A DNA stretch of 64,000 nucleotides. Source: Aureobasidium sp. EXF-3400. Taxonomy: Eukaryota; Ascomycota; Dothideomycetes; Dothideales; Saccotheciaceae. The notes beneath the pieces were generated by a model. The model did not search any database. It was not told the DNA's origin and saw only the letters and a list, made by a program, of their open reading frames with translations. The translations under genes were made by a program, and so were the position numbers. The first letter of the stretch is position 1. Each line of letters opens with the position of its first letter. Below, in pieces: positions 24,583 through 36,806 of the stretch. The stretch lies in assembly GCA_024195585.1 (NCBI GenBank), contig SWBL01000179.1, forward strand, positions 1 through 64,000. Direction: 5' to 3'.

Positions 24583-26476
24583 CTAGGTAAAGATGATACC
24601 GCCATCCACGACTTGGCACTGTCCTGTGATATAATCGCTGTCCGGACTAGCCAGGAAGGATACAAGTTTTGCTACGTCTTCCGGCACCGACACACGCTGG
24701 AGAGCGATCAACTCATCAGTATACTTCTTGATCGTTTCTCCTTTTTTGATGATCTGGCCCAGATCTTTACCACGCTTCTTACCAAGCTCCTCGTCAATCA
24801 AGTCCCTAAAGCGAAGGTACAATTAGCATGACCTCGAAAAGTTGAGTGGACACGAACACCACGACTTGGCAGGACGAGTGTACTCTACTCTGCAAGATGT
24901 TGTCCCGAACGGTGTTTCGATACACGCCGTACGGGCCTTGCGTGCAGACCGAGGCCAAGTGCCAGCACTAATCGTGGTATTTGTAACTTCGGCTTACCAC
25001 ATGGCTGTGCCAACGATGCCTGGTGCATACGAATTGACCGTAATATGATGCTCGGCCATCTCCATTGCATAGGCTTGTGTCAAACCTCTGACAGCCCATT
25101 TGGATGCCGAATAGTGTGAGAGGAGAGCGAAAGGTTTGAAGGCGACAATCGATGCTGCAGCCAGCATCTTGCAAGGGGCCTCAGCAGTAGCATTACCCTG
25201 CGAGATGATCTGTCTTGCTGCAGCGCTGTAGCAGTTCTGTACGCCAAAGACGTTGATTCTGAACATGCGCTCGAAATCTTCGGTTGTTAGGTCTAGTAGA
25301 GGTTTGACCTGGGCAATCCCAGCATTGGCAATCCTGCGGGTATGATGTTAGTGGCCGATTATTATATCTGTACACACGAAGACAGTTGTGCGAGCAGCAA
25401 CAAGATTGAAAAAGAAAAATATGAACGTTGTGCATGGAACTGTGCATTGGCCGTTGCATAAAATCCGAAGCTCGGCAGACCGAAATCCATAGGTCCCAAC
25501 CAGCCAGTCGAGACATACAAAACAGATGACAAGGAGCAAAAACAGAGCTCTCCCGGACAGGCTTGAACTGTCAACCTCTCGATAGCCAGATCAACGAAGA
25601 TCTTAACAGTCGAACGCGCTAGCCAATTGCGCCACGGAAGATGTGAGAGCTGTGCTCTCTGTGGCTGTTGGGATGCAGGGCTGTGGGTCTGGGGTCAATA
25701 TGAAGCCTGTCGGGAACGCGGCCTGACCAAGGCTGCACAGACAGCAACTCGAGCGACTTGTTTCGAGAGATGAATCGAACAGCCCGAGCCTTGTCCTGAA
25801 AGCTTTCCTTGCGCCCTCTGACATCTGTTGTAGGTGCCTCGGTCTTGCTGGAAACCCGATCCACACTCGACTTAGTGAGTGTAGACTCAGTAAAAATCGA
25901 GATGTCTGAAGGGCCATGCAGTGATATCTCAATACATTCAGCTTGTGTACCATTCGAATGACTCCTTGCTCTTTCGGGCTACGCAACCAAGGAGGGCGAG
26001 TTTGCAATGACGTCGCAAGGATGAAGCAAAGAAAGAGGAGTGGTTGGCCACTCGACTTACATTGTGTTCAGGGGTCCAAGTTCCTTGACGCTGGTCTGTA
26101 TAACAGACTCGACCTGTGAGAGATCCGAGACGTCGCCGACGGCACCTACGGCATTGACGCCTGCTGCTTTGACTTGATTGACAACATGGTCAATGCCCTG
26201 CTTGTTGGTTTCGACATCGTTGATGCATAGATCGTAGCCGTCCTGGGCTAGACGAAGAGCGATTGCCTTGCCGCTGCCAACAACATCAGCATTGAAGAGC
26301 AGAGGTCGATCAACAAGAATTGATTACATTCCACGACTCGCACCAGTAACAATGGCTGTCCTCTTGGCTTCCCGGTGCAAAGTACTCGCAAAGGTCCTGG
26401 CTTGCGACAGACAGAATGCATTTCGGGCTGAGGTCGTGGCCTGCCTGACAGCTCTGGTACTGAGTCTTGCAGCCAT
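24583..26476 (-). CDS. SDR of diacetyl/acetoin reductase type with N-terminal presequence
   Basis: Coding-order exons 26476-26328, 26273-26061, 25333-24998 and 24805-24583 encode 306 residues. Introns are 54, 727 and 192 nt. SDR motifs: TGASRGIG at about 51-58, acidic IND after strand 2 (NAD preference), NAG, AAASI with the catalytic Ser, YSASK, and TAMWDLID after the active site, ending DGGIIFT. The C-terminal half most resembles meso-butanediol dehydrogenase/diacetyl reductases. The first 40 residues are Arg/Ser/Ala-rich and lack acids ([19 protein letters not shown]), which looks like a mitochondrial presequence, unusual for this group. Intron 2 is more than ten times the local norm and contains a tRNA gene on the same strand. 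Confidence 0.85.
25334..26060 (-). other. 727-nt intron hosting a tRNA gene
   Basis: The donor is GTAAGT (from 26060) and the acceptor CCCGCAG (ends 25334). Splicing restores [17 protein letters not shown] across the junction, the conserved SDR NAG strand. Besides the tRNA at 25548-25641, I find no exon or repeat in the remaining roughly 630 nt. Confidence 0.75.
25548..25641 (-). tRNA. tRNA-Asn (GTT) with intron
   Basis: The transcript is 94 nt. It folds as acceptor TCTTCCG/CGGGAGA (one T-G pair), D stem GCGC/GCGC with loop AATTGGCTA, anticodon stem TTCGA/TCGAG, loop C-T-GTT-A-A, variable AGGTT, and T arm GACAG-TTCAAGC-CTGTC, discriminator G. The anticodon GTT reads Asn, and the D and anticodon arms match eukaryotic tRNA-Asn. 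An intron of about 20 nt sits after position 37. A box (TGGCGCAATTGG) and B box (AGTTCAAGCCT) are present; the usual GGTTCGAAT is slightly altered. It lies in sense orientation inside an SDR intron. Confidence 0.85.
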
Positions 26477-27011
26477 GACGAATTAGTGCAGACAAGATGA
26501 AATCAAGTGTGTTCCGAGAGTAGAAACAAGAAACAGACCAAGATCTGAGCAGAGCAGAGCAGAGCAGAGCAGAGCAGCTTTTAGAGTGAGCAGTTGACGG
26601 AAAGATGGATAGGGCATAGCTGAGCAACCCCTCTCGTGGAGGCAATTGAGGATTAACAGGGCCCATCCGGCGGGATTGCTCCTTTTCGGGATAGTAGACA
26701 GGTGAATTGAAGGATTTGAGGATGCAAGCCCCGCAGCTTGGTCGTTATACAGATGCGGAGGTGCGGCAAGAAGATGATCAGCCGATTGCGGGTTCGTCAG
26801 AGCTCGTGGTGTTGATTGTCCGAAAGGCGAGAGAGATGAGAGACAGAATGGTTCATGCGGGGTACGATAGCACCTGTGTGGTTGGCTAAGGAGCAGGAGC
26901 ATGAGCATGGGAAAGGAGAAGGTAAAGCGAGCCAGGGTCGGCCAAACAAGCAGGCAGCTTGGGCTTTGTTTATCTTCCCGACCTCGTGCTTGCGCTTGAG
27001 ACGACAAAAAA
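26477..27011. promoter_or_regulatory. Divergent promoter region, SDR / ASK1, with pentanucleotide repeat
   Basis: A 535-bp interval between two outward-facing start codons. It contains the AGAGC microsatellite at 26547-26577. No other motif is assigned. Confidence 0.5.
26547..26577 (+). repeat. AGAGC pentanucleotide microsatellite
   Basis: About six uninterrupted copies of a 5-bp unit (GAGCA) lie 70 bp upstream of the SDR start. Such runs are length-variable. Confidence 0.9.
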
Positions 27012-28270
27012 ATGTCACGCATTGGGGCACCGTCAAGTAGCCGCAACTTGAGCCTGACAGAAGAGCTCGAAAGGCTCGAACAATCAATTACCCTGACATT
27101 ACAAGGTACATTGATGCGCTGGTGCGACAATGCAGAGCAGTGCTGACAGAACAAACAGAAATCGACCACAACTTCAGCAAGGCCCATCGCATCGTGACAT
27201 CGAGCATCCTACCCGTTGTCGACCAATACGCTCAACACTCTCGTGATGTTTGGGAAGGCTCTCGCTTCTGGAAGCAATTCTTCGAGGCATCCGCCAATGT
27301 CTCACTGTCTGGTTACCAGGAGGGCGCCCTGGAAGACGACATGAGCCACAATGACACGACCACTCAAGAAACCTCGTACGACGAGCCCTCTGCCGAAGAC
27401 GACGTTGCCGAGAGGACCATGACCCCTACCGCGCACGACTACCCTCACGACCACGATGATGACACGTCCATCATCGACTCTCCCTCCAACACGACCGGTG
27501 TCCACAGCACTCCACAGATCAAGACCAAACAAAAACACTTCGTTTCTCCCTCGCCAATCAAGCCGTCATCAGTCCACATCAGCACTCCAGTGCGCGACAC
27601 GTTGAACCTCCAGTCGTCCTCTCCATTCGAACCCCCGTCGGCCTACCAACCATCGACCGCCCAGCGTCAACAGAACCCTGATCCTCTGATGCACCGTATC
27701 ATGGACCGCAACTTCCGCATCCAGGCCACACCCCACACTGCTCGTAAACAATTCCGTCCCACGACCACCGACACTCCTGCAACCGCTCAGCAGAACCAGA
27801 CACAGACACGTACTCGCAACTTGTTTGCCGACAGCAGTCCGATGAGCAGTCCTGAGATGGCTGCCCCTCAACTCCGCTCTGACCTATTTTCTCCTCAAAA
27901 ATCTCCGAGAAAGACCCTCCAAGCTCCACACACTCCTGGCATCTCCGTTCAGACTCCTGGTCGTGATCTTATGACGAGCACTGGCCGCGCCCTGTTTACC
28001 GACACCAAGGACAGAACCACACGCACTCTCTGGGACCAAGAATCTGATAGCGATGATGACTTTAGTATTAGTCCTCCCAAAACCATGCAGTTTCATATCC
28101 CACAATCTCGCCTTATGCAGACTCCGGCCCGAGAGGCCAGCAGGATCATTGTTGATGATCTGTTAGCCACTGCTGGTGCAGACCGTACTGAGTCTATCGA
28201 GGGTGATAGTGTCCCCGAGATCAGCCCCAGTCTAGTCAGGCGGAAATGGGATGACGACGACACTTTCTGA
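27012..28270 (+). CDS. ASK1: DASH/Dam1 complex subunit Ask1
   Basis: Exons 27012-27105 and 27159-28270 encode 401 residues (intron GTACAT...AACAG, phase 1). Ask1 is part of the ring-forming kinetochore complex that couples chromosomes to spindle microtubules. The conserved domain is N-terminal: LSLTEELERLEQSITLTLQ, then EIDHNFSKAHRIVTSSILP, and WEGSRFWKQFFEASANVSLSGYEE-like text at about residues 14-82. The rest is low-complexity, rich in Ser/Thr-Pro sites (SSPF, SSPM, QTPG, ISPP), fitting Cdk/Mps1 phosphorylation known for Ask1. It ends KWDDDDTF. Its stop is 173 bp from the convergent nitrate reductase stop. Confidence 0.93.
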
Positions 28271-28443
28271 ACGCTGGAATCAGGCATACGCTTTGACGAA
28301 TCATCAATGTTCAGACTATAGATCTCTAGAGCCGTATCAAATATTCCCTGATAGAGTGCCTTTTACTCCCTCATCCAATTTCAACTCCTTCCAATACCCT
28401 TTACAAACGTGGACACATCATAATAAACATTTTATTTCGTCGA

Positions 28444-31213
28444 TCAGAAGAAGAGCATCTCATCGTCGCGCCAGCCTTGGTTGAGTAATGCGGCATGACA
28501 ACTTTTCTCGAGTGCTTCAGGCCCACAGATCAGAACCAGGGCTTGTTCAGTCGGCTCAAGCTTAAGCGCTTCTTTACTGGCGTGTTCAGCAAGCAGCGGT
28601 GCAGCAATACGTCCTCTGAGACCATCCCAGTGGTCTGGTGCTTGAGTGAGGGTGTATAGAAGCTTTGCTTTGTGCTCGTTGTCCTTGGCATAGCTGTCCA
28701 GCTCGCCCTTGCACAGAATGTCTTCGACAAGGCGGTTGCCATCCAGCAACGTGCATTTGGTGTTGTCACCAGCATCCTGCATCACTGCACGGAACACTTG
28801 GTAGATTGGTGTGACACCTGATCCACCGCAAATCATGACAAACTGCGAGATGCGTCGCTCAACGCCGTTAATGGCACAAAGACCTTGGCTCAGATATTGG
28901 AACTTGCCAATCGGTCCTTTGAAATCGACAAAGTGGCCGATAGGTAGAGATTCGAGAGCTTGCGACATCTTGCCTCCCTCTTGTGTGCCATTCTTGAAAT
29001 ACACCTTGATTAGAATGTCGACGAAGCCCTTTTCGGCGGTTTCTGATATGGGCGTGTAAGACCGGATAATGGCCTCGCGTGTTACCGGATCGCGCAAACG
29101 CATCATGATGTGCTGACCAGTCGGGAGGCCAAGTTTTTGATCGTCAGTCTCGAGCTTGAATCTGAAGACACGACTGTCCCAAGACACCGTAGTCTTTGAT
29201 TGCAAGATGGCCTTCTTCCATGTGCGTGGGTTCAAGAAGGTTTCCGAAGGTGTCGCATTTTCGTCAGGCTGTGCCTCCTCGCCACTCAATGCTCGCTTGC
29301 CCTCTTCGTCTAGCGTGCCGATGTGATATGTTGGCATCATGGCTTTGGCAGTCTCGCTATGAATGGCCATGAATTCGTCAGTGCTGTCCAGTCCAGCTGC
29401 TGAAACGATACTTTGAGCACCTCCAGGATGACCTTCCAAGAATGCTGTACCATCGTAGACCTCTCCACTGACGACGAACCATGGTGCTTGTTCCGTGTCA
29501 TGCTTGCGAAGATCGTCGATAGTGATTTTCTTGTCCATTCCGTCCTTGGTCATCTTCACATCTTGTGCTGCTTCCGTAACAGGTTCTGGTGCATCTGAGC
29601 TTCCGAGCTGTTCGCCCCAATAGCCGTTAGCGAGATTGCCTCCTAGCTTCTTAACGCGTTCCATCCAGCCACCGGGCATCAAGGCGGGTTGTGTGGGATG
29701 CTCGAAACGCAGATAGTCGTTCTCTCGGTGAATGGCAATCCGGTACCAAGGGTTGTTCATCATACCCAGAACACTCCAATACATATCACGAGGTTGAACA
29801 TTCATGCTCTCATCCATGGCTCGACACATGATGTCTTTTGCGTCTTTCAAGTCATCGACTGGGATGTCGATGTTCCAGAATGCCCAGGAGAAGCAGCTTT
29901 CTCTCCATTCCATGTCCAACCTACCACCGTAGAGGTCGACGGGGCCTGCCTCTCGGTATCTATCTTCGGCATAATCAACATTGGCAAGACGCCAGCTCTT
30001 GCCTTTGTCCAAGGTGACTTCGACACGAGTTACACGGCGACCACCACCACCGTAAGCGTATCCTTTGACACGATAGTTTTGTGGGGCACCAACTACACAT
30101 AACTGCTCTTCGTGAACCGGATGTGCCATTGCGGAATTGGTCGATAAGTCGTAGATGGCATATCTCTCATCCATCCACCAGTCCTTGTTGTTTGCAGATT
30201 CCTCTGGCGAAACGGTCGTTGGAAGGACGCGGTTGTCGTAAATGTGATACCAGTTGTCACTTGGCTTGTCAGTGATGATGAGCTTCTTCAGCCACTTGAC
30301 ACTGCGGCCTCCTATTTGACCAGGGATAATGGCTCGTAGAGGCTTGCCGTGGTCCGGTGTCAGCATCTCGCCGTTCATCTTATAGGCCAGCATCATGCCT
30401 CTGTTGGGATCCAGTGCCCAGTTGAGTTTGACAGAGGTACCGTAGTAACCATTGGGCTACTTTGGTCAGTACGAATTATCATTTAATCAGTGAACAGTAC
30501 GTGTTCGAGCTTACCAATTTGTCGGCACCTTCCATACACACGTATCTTGCCCCTCTCTTTAGTCCAGCTTTTTTCAGGATCTCATGCATCATGACACCAG
30601 TCCACAAAGCATTTGACACACCAGCAGCGCCCCACGAGAAACCCTTGGTCTTGCGGACAACGTTCTGTTCCTTTCGTCTGTTACCAGCACAGACAAGGGT
30701 CACAGGACATGTAATCTGGTCATATTCTCGGACGAGGTCTTTGAACTTGATCGTGAGTGGTTTTTCGACAAGTCTAGCACCTTTTAGTGGAGTCCCCTTT
30801 CTGGATTATAAGACACGAGCCTACCCTTCTACCGTGAACTCCCACTCTGGAATATCTTCATCGTTGACCTGAGGCACAGGACCATGGTTCCTTACGTAGA
30901 AAAGTTCCGGGCTTGTCAACCATCCTTCGTTATATAGGTCCGTAAGGGGAGCTTCACAGTTGAACGGGTGTGCTCCAGTCAATCTGATTAGTCTCGAGTC
31001 TCGTGGTAGCCATCCGTCAGGTGTCTTGTGATCTAATGGGTTGATCTCAGTTGGCGGGTGTGATGGCGGAGGCAGAGGGAATTGTGTAGATTCTGTTTTG
31101 CTCGTCGTTTTCTCAGTATCGCTAAGATCCGATTCTGGTGGTGTAGGCGGAAAGTCTGCAGATACTCGTCGTAGATGCACACGTTCCTCTTCAGTCGCTT
31201 GGAAAGTGGTCAT
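28444..31213 (-). CDS. niaD: Assimilatory nitrate reductase (NAD(P)H)
   Basis: Coding-order exons 31213-30825, 30773-30515 and 30456-28444 encode 886 residues, normal for fungal enzymes. It reduces nitrate to nitrite in the cytosol. Parts in order: Mo-cofactor domain with NHGPVPQV, the Mo-ligand Cys in TLVCAGNRRKEQN (near 158) and GFSWGAAGVSNALWTG; dimerisation domain; cytochrome b5 domain with haem His residues near 559 (HPGG) and 582 (IHSE); FAD domain RSYTPIS (about 681); NAD(P)H domain GGSGVTPIYQV (about 760) and CGPEALEKSC (about 860). Introns are 51 and 58 nt. Known regulation by AreA (GATA) and NirA in relatives fits the GATA-rich shared promoter with niiA. Confidence 0.97.
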
Positions 31214-32387
31214 TTTGAGAAACTGATTCTGCAAGAATTCAACGTTGTGAAACGCTGAAGGGTTGTACAAGAGGAAGGAAGAAAAATGTTGTAGGTATGA
31301 ATTGGAATCTGTTTGGACCTGATTGAATAAGGACCGATTTACGAGAACAGAACAAATCCTGGAGCCCCGGAGAAAGGCTTGACACAAGACTGCCTACATT
31401 TTAAACGCCAAAATGCGCCAGAGGCTTTGCATTCGTCATATCGGCATGTCTAGACATGTTTATGGGCGGAGAAGCACAATAGGAGCCTCACTAGATTACG
31501 ATAGACAAGTCACCGCGGAATTAGGACAAGGCTACGACACGGATCAGGGAGATACCGCTGTCAGCATGTTTGTGGGACGTGGAGTGGTTGAGAACGACCA
31601 GAGATAAGGCCGTCTCGTTCTGGAATAGCGTCAGAAGCGAGAGCCAACAGGTTGCTCTGTCCGATGCACCCGTTTTGGAGATGAGAGCTCTCCAGTCTCG
31701 TCCAGTCTCGTCCAGTACAAGTATTTGCTTCTCCCGCGTCCATAGGTGAGGTTCGAGTGGATAATTAGAGGACCAATGGTCCGCCATCAGCTTATCAGCG
31801 GTATGTGGTTGAGCAAGTGAAGTTGAAAAAAGACTCTGCGCTTAGGGACTACTTGGTTAATCGCCCTGCCGTAATTGGCTGCGCAAAGTCTTGTCAGGGT
31901 TCTTTGCTTGTTGCCGAGCAAAACCCATTATCGTCCGCCTCGTCCTTATCAATGCTGCTCCACTTTAGTGCGGCTCCGCGTTGGCGCGCCCGATGGCACC
32001 CTCGATGATCTTCCCGAGGAGAAAGAAGCTGATGTCGCTGTGCAGATGCATTCTGTTTGGTAATCTGGAGTCGCGTGTATGGCCATGTCCTACGAACGCT
32101 GACCATGGTATTGCTTCTCCGGCCGCGGCGGCAGGCGTTTATGCCATGGCATTTGCTGGGCGTGCATGCGCCCCAGTCGGCCGGGAGGTAAAGTATCACG
32201 CTGATAGATAGCTCGGTATGGCAAGGCGAGTCCATAAACACCCTTTCTTCCCTCCATATCTCTAGCTTTTTTTTTTATCTTGTGATACCTTTGTTTTTGC
32301 CGCAATACATTCTACGCCAGCATCTGCTGTGCCTACACTGATAATCTTCTCCTCTTTCTCGTTCATCCTCGCATACCATCAACCAAC
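31214..32387. promoter_or_regulatory. Divergent niaD-niiA promoter with GATA sites
   Basis: A 1174-bp interval between the two start codons, the arrangement seen in Aspergillus. Sites matching HGATAR on either strand: 31499-31504, 31602-31607, 31792-31797, 31928-31933, 32202-32207, 32206-32211, 32275-32280 and 32339-32344. These are candidate AreA nitrogen-repression sites. For the nitrate-specific activator NirA (CTCCGHGG) I see only near matches: CCCCGGAG at 31365-31372 and CCGCGGAA at 31513-31520. A 10-bp tandem repeat is at 31691-31716. Confidence 0.75.
31691..31716 (+). repeat. 10-bp tandem repeat TCCAGTCTCG
   Basis: Two full copies plus TCCAGT in the middle of the niaD-niiA promoter. 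The function is unknown. Confidence 0.85.
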
Positions 32388-35300
32388 ATGAGTAACAGCG
32401 AGTGGAACGATGCCGAGGCAAATGTCCTTCCCGAGAAGATTGAGAAGATGGAGCTGAATGGCGAGCTCCCAAAAGATACCAAGAGAAGACGAATTGTGGT
32501 GGTGGGGTTGGGCATGGTCGGTGTTGCATTCATGTAAGTGCAGAATCCTGCAGGTTCAGAGCATAGTACTGACCTTGCTTCCAGAGAAAAACTTATGAAG
32601 TTCGACGTAAAACGACGAGAGTACGACATCATCGTCATTGGAGAAGAAGCACATCTTGCGTACAACAGAGTAGGCCTGACCAGCTTCTTCCAACACCGAC
32701 AGGTCGAGAACCTCTATCTTAATCCGAAAGAGTGGTACTCATCAATGCCCGAGGGTTCATTGAACTACCACCTCAACACCAAAGTCACATCAATCAACCC
32801 TGAAGAGAAGAAGGTTGAAACATCACAAGGCACAACGGTGCCATACGACATTCTAGTCCTCGCAACTGGCTCCGATGCAGTATTGCCTCGTCACACTCCT
32901 GGACACGATGCCAAGGGTGTATTCGTGTACCGCACGATTGAAGATTTGGAAAAGCTCATTGCATACTCAGCCACAAAGAATGGATCTGTCGGCGCTGTAG
33001 TTGGTGGCGGTCTACTCGGTCTCGAAGCTGCAAAGGCCATGATGGACCTCGAGGAATTTAGCAAGGTCAAGCTCATCGAGAGAAATCGCTGGGTGCTCAG
33101 CAGGCAACTCGATGGCGATGCTGGTGGCATGGTTGTCGAGCAAGTTCGAGCTTTGGGCTTGGATGTCCTCCTCAGCAAAAGAGTTGGCAAGATCAACGTC
33201 GATAGTGACAACAGTGTCACTGGCGTGACTTTCGAGGACGGCGAGCAAATGGACTGCACATGTATCTGCTTTGCCATCGGCATCAAGGCTCGCGACGAGC
33301 TTGCTCGGGCTGCTGGCATCAAATGCGCAGACAGAGGTGGCGGTATTGTCATCAATAATGACCTTTCGACTTCCGCGCCAGATATCTACGCCATCGGAGA
33401 ATGTGCCAGCTGGGAAAGCCAAACATTCGGTTTGATTGCACCCGGCGTTGAGATGGCTGACGTTCTTGCCTTCAACCTCACACAAGCCAAGGCTCATGCT
33501 CCTCGACAATTCAAGCGACCAGACCTCAGCACCAAGCTGAAGTTACTTGGAGTCGAAGTTGCCAGTTTCGGTGACTTCTTTGCCGACCGAGATGGCCCAC
33601 AGATGCTCCCTGCCAGACGTGGTGCTGGAAAGAAGGAAGGCGCCACCGATCAGAAGGACCAAGTCAAGAAACTCACCGACGGCCCTGCACCACCTCCAGT
33701 CAAAGCCCTCACCTACAAAGATCCATTCAATCAAGTCTACAAGAAATACCTCTTCACGACAGACGGCAAGTACCTGCTCGGAGGCATGATGATTGGAGAC
33801 ACAAAGGACTACGTCAAGCTGGTCCCTATGGTCAAGAACCAGAAGCCCCTCGAGGTTCCTCCCAGCGAATTCATCATTGGTGCAAGCAAGGGCGAGGACG
33901 ACGCTGACGACCTTGCTGATGACACTCAAATCTGTTCGTGTCACAACGTGCTGAAGGGAGATGTTACCAGAGCGGTCAAAGATGGAACTTGCAAGACCAT
34001 TGGTGATGTCAAAACATGCACCAAGGCTGGTTCTGGATGCGGTGGTTGTATGCCTCTGGTTCAGACCATCTTCAACAAGACCATGGCTTCTATGGGCAAC
34101 GAAGTCAAGAACTACCTCTGTTCGCACTTCGACTACTCTCGTGCTGATCTCTTCAACATCATCTACGTCAAACAACTCAAGACCTTCGAAGAGATCATGA
34201 AACAGTGTGGAAAAGATCCCGAATCTTTGGGTTGCGAAGCTTGCAAGCCAACCATCGGATCCATCACTGCTTCTCTGTTCAACAGACACATTCTCGAGAA
34301 GGATCTCCGTGGTCTTCAAGAGACCAATGACCGCTTCTTGGCCAACATCCAGCGCAATGGCACATTCTCTGTCGTTCCTCGTGTGTCAGGAGGTGAGATC
34401 ACTGCTGACAAACTCATCATCATTGGTACTGTTGCCAAGAAGTTCAACTTGTACTGCAAGATTACTGGTGGTCAGCGCATCGACATGTTTGGTGCTCGCA
34501 AGCAGGATCTTCCAGCAATCTGGCAAGAGCTAATCGATGGTGGCATGGAGTCGGGACACGCCTACGCCAAGTCGCTGCGCACCGTCAAGTCTTGTGTCGG
34601 AACTACATGGTGTCGCTATGGTATTGGTGACTCCGTCGGCATGGCTGTCCGACTCGAAGAGCGCTACAAGTCCATCCGTGGACCTCACAAGATCAAGGGT
34701 GGCGTCAGTGGTTGTGTACGTGAATGCGCCGAGGCACAAAACAAGGACTTTGGTCTCATCGCTACCGAGAAGGGCTTCAACATCTTCGTTGGTGGCAACG
34801 GTGGCGCAAAGCCTAGACACAGCGAGCTCTTGGCCAAGGACGTTCCTCCAGACGATGTCATCCCTATCCTTGACCGCTACCTCTCGTTCTACATCCGAAC
34901 CGCCGACAAATTGCAAAGAACAGCTCGTTGGATCGAGAACCTGCCTGGAGGTATCAAGTACTTGCAGGAAGTCATTCTCGAAGACAAGCTCGGTATCTGT
35001 GCAGACCTCGAACAGCAAATGGAGCAGCTCGTAGGCTCGTTCTTCTGCGAATGGACAGAGGTGCTCAAGTCGCCTGAGCGTATGAAGCACTTCAACCAGT
35101 TTGCCAACACTGATGAAGCAGTGCAAACCGTCGAGGAGGTCAAGGAACGTGACCAACACCGCCCCACTTACTGGCCTAAAGACTCCATCACTACAGACTT
35201 CCGTGGTACCAAATGGACCGAGCTGTCGTGGCAACCTCTGGCACGCTCAGACCAGTTCCAGGATACTGCAACTGGTAGCTCATTGGCTGTCAAACGTGGT

Positions 35301-35774
35301 GATACACAGTTGGCCATCTTCAAGGTCAAGGGCCAATACTACGCCACGCAGCAAATGTGTCCTCACAAACGTGCATTCGTGCTCAGCGACGGTCTCATTG
35401 GTGACATGAAGTCAAACAAACTATGGGTCAGCTGTCCTTACCACAAGCGCAACTACGAGCTCAAGGGTGACGACGCTGGCAAGTGCGGCAACGACGAAAG
35501 CGTCAACATTGCCACTTTCCCTGTTGAGGCTCGTGAAGACGGCAACGTCTACGTCAAGCTGCCGCCTGTCGAGGAGCTTGATTCGGTGCTCGGAACTAGT
35601 AACTTCATCGTCAAGAAAGACAATGAGGAGAAGCCTTTTGAGAAACTTGACAAGAAGATTCTCAAGGGTCAAAAGGGCAAGTTTGTTAGCCACTTGGAAA
35701 ATGGTATGGGCACGAAAGCCAAAGCAAATGCTATTCTTGCTGGTGGCGAGAGAAGCGGTGGTATGGACTGGTGA
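32388..35774 (+). CDS. niiA: Assimilatory nitrite reductase (NAD(P)H, sirohaem)
   Basis: Exons 32388-32533 and 32585-35774 encode 1111 residues. It reduces nitrite to ammonium, the step after niaD. Domains: FAD-binding [13 protein letters not shown] (about 37-49) and NAD-binding [13 protein letters not shown] (about 187-199); a BFD-like [2Fe-2S] domain with CSC near 499-501, Cys 527, and CGGC near 534-537; a second Cys-containing repeat (CEAC); the sirohaem/[4Fe-4S] domain with Cys near 719 and 725 (CVGTTWC) and 759 and 763 (CVREC); and a C-terminal Rieske-type domain with CPH near 974 and CPYH near 999. All cofactor ligands are intact. The intron is 51 nt. No nitrate transporter gene lies next to the pair. 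Confidence 0.97.
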
Positions 35775-36806
35775 ACAATTCAGCTGCCTGAGATGACATG
35801 ATGAAACGAGCATTGGACGGTGTTTAGGAACGGAATAGGATCGCAAGATATCACTTTATATGGCCAAGTAGTATATGTCAATTTACGTTTACCAAGAACA
35901 ATATCACTTCTTCCAATGACACCAAGGTTTTCGGCATGATCCCAAGGTAGAGCATCGTCAAGAAATGCTGACTTCCGCCTTGCAGCACAATACCCATGTG
36001 GCCCGCTCGGTTGCACCTCTACTCTCATGGTACAGACCATGAACAACTGTCTCTCCATCAGTGCATGTGTCCGGTATGCGGGATTGAGCTCTTTTCGCAA
36101 GATGTCATGCATCACAGTAGAGAAGCAGGGTGATGCCCTCAACGATTAGTAAAACAAATGCACATTTTGCGGCTCTCTGGAGGACGTTGCGCACCCGCAA
36201 CTGACACTGCGAGCATTTAAGACCACTCGTTAGGTCGACTTGAGGCGGAGCTGTGTTAGCTCCTGGTCAGCTTGACTCGGATCAGAAGATTGCAATCAGA
36301 CTTAGATATGTCGGATCAATCATCAAACAGCAAAGAACCACTACTGCACGTCAGATTTCTGCACAATTGATCGTCACAGCTGGGACACTAGTATGGAGGT
36401 AACAAGAAAGATACTTCAAAGCGACTTTTGGTTAAAAGAGTCGAGTGGTTGGTATATAGAGCTGATGTAAAACAATAAATCAAAATCAAGGCTAAGTCTT
36501 CGAACAGGGGTATTTTCTTTTGGAAAAGAGGCTGGAACAGCAGGACAGTGCAGTGAAAAAAACCAGAGCAATGGAAAAGCGGCAAGGATGAGGAAGAGAC
36601 AGGAGATGAAACATAGCTGAATGTATGTAGCAATGTACTCTCAAAATGCCGAAAAAGATAAAAAGCAAAATAGGGAACGTCTTGGCGGTCGGATATCATT
36701 GCGTGAAAACAAGAAGCAAGAAGAGAACAGAAGACTCCAGGGCAAGAGGAAGATCCCTTCTCCCTGAATCGAAAAGACATATATGGTCTGTAGAATCAAA
36801 TCAAAA
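35775..36806. other. Convergent intergenic region
   Basis: A 1.03 kb gap between niiA and the KH-domain gene, which end facing each other. It should hold both 3' UTRs. A/G-rich runs are visible at 36540-36790. No gene is supported. Confidence 0.55.

Noticed and set aside
26483..27187. 234-residue open frame on the minus strand
   Set aside because: It lies antisense to ASK1 exon 1 and its promoter, includes the AGAGC microsatellite and has no domain or conserved start.
33543..34319. 258-residue open frame antisense to niiA
   Set aside because: It is a shadow of the strongly coding niiA frame with no resemblance to any family.
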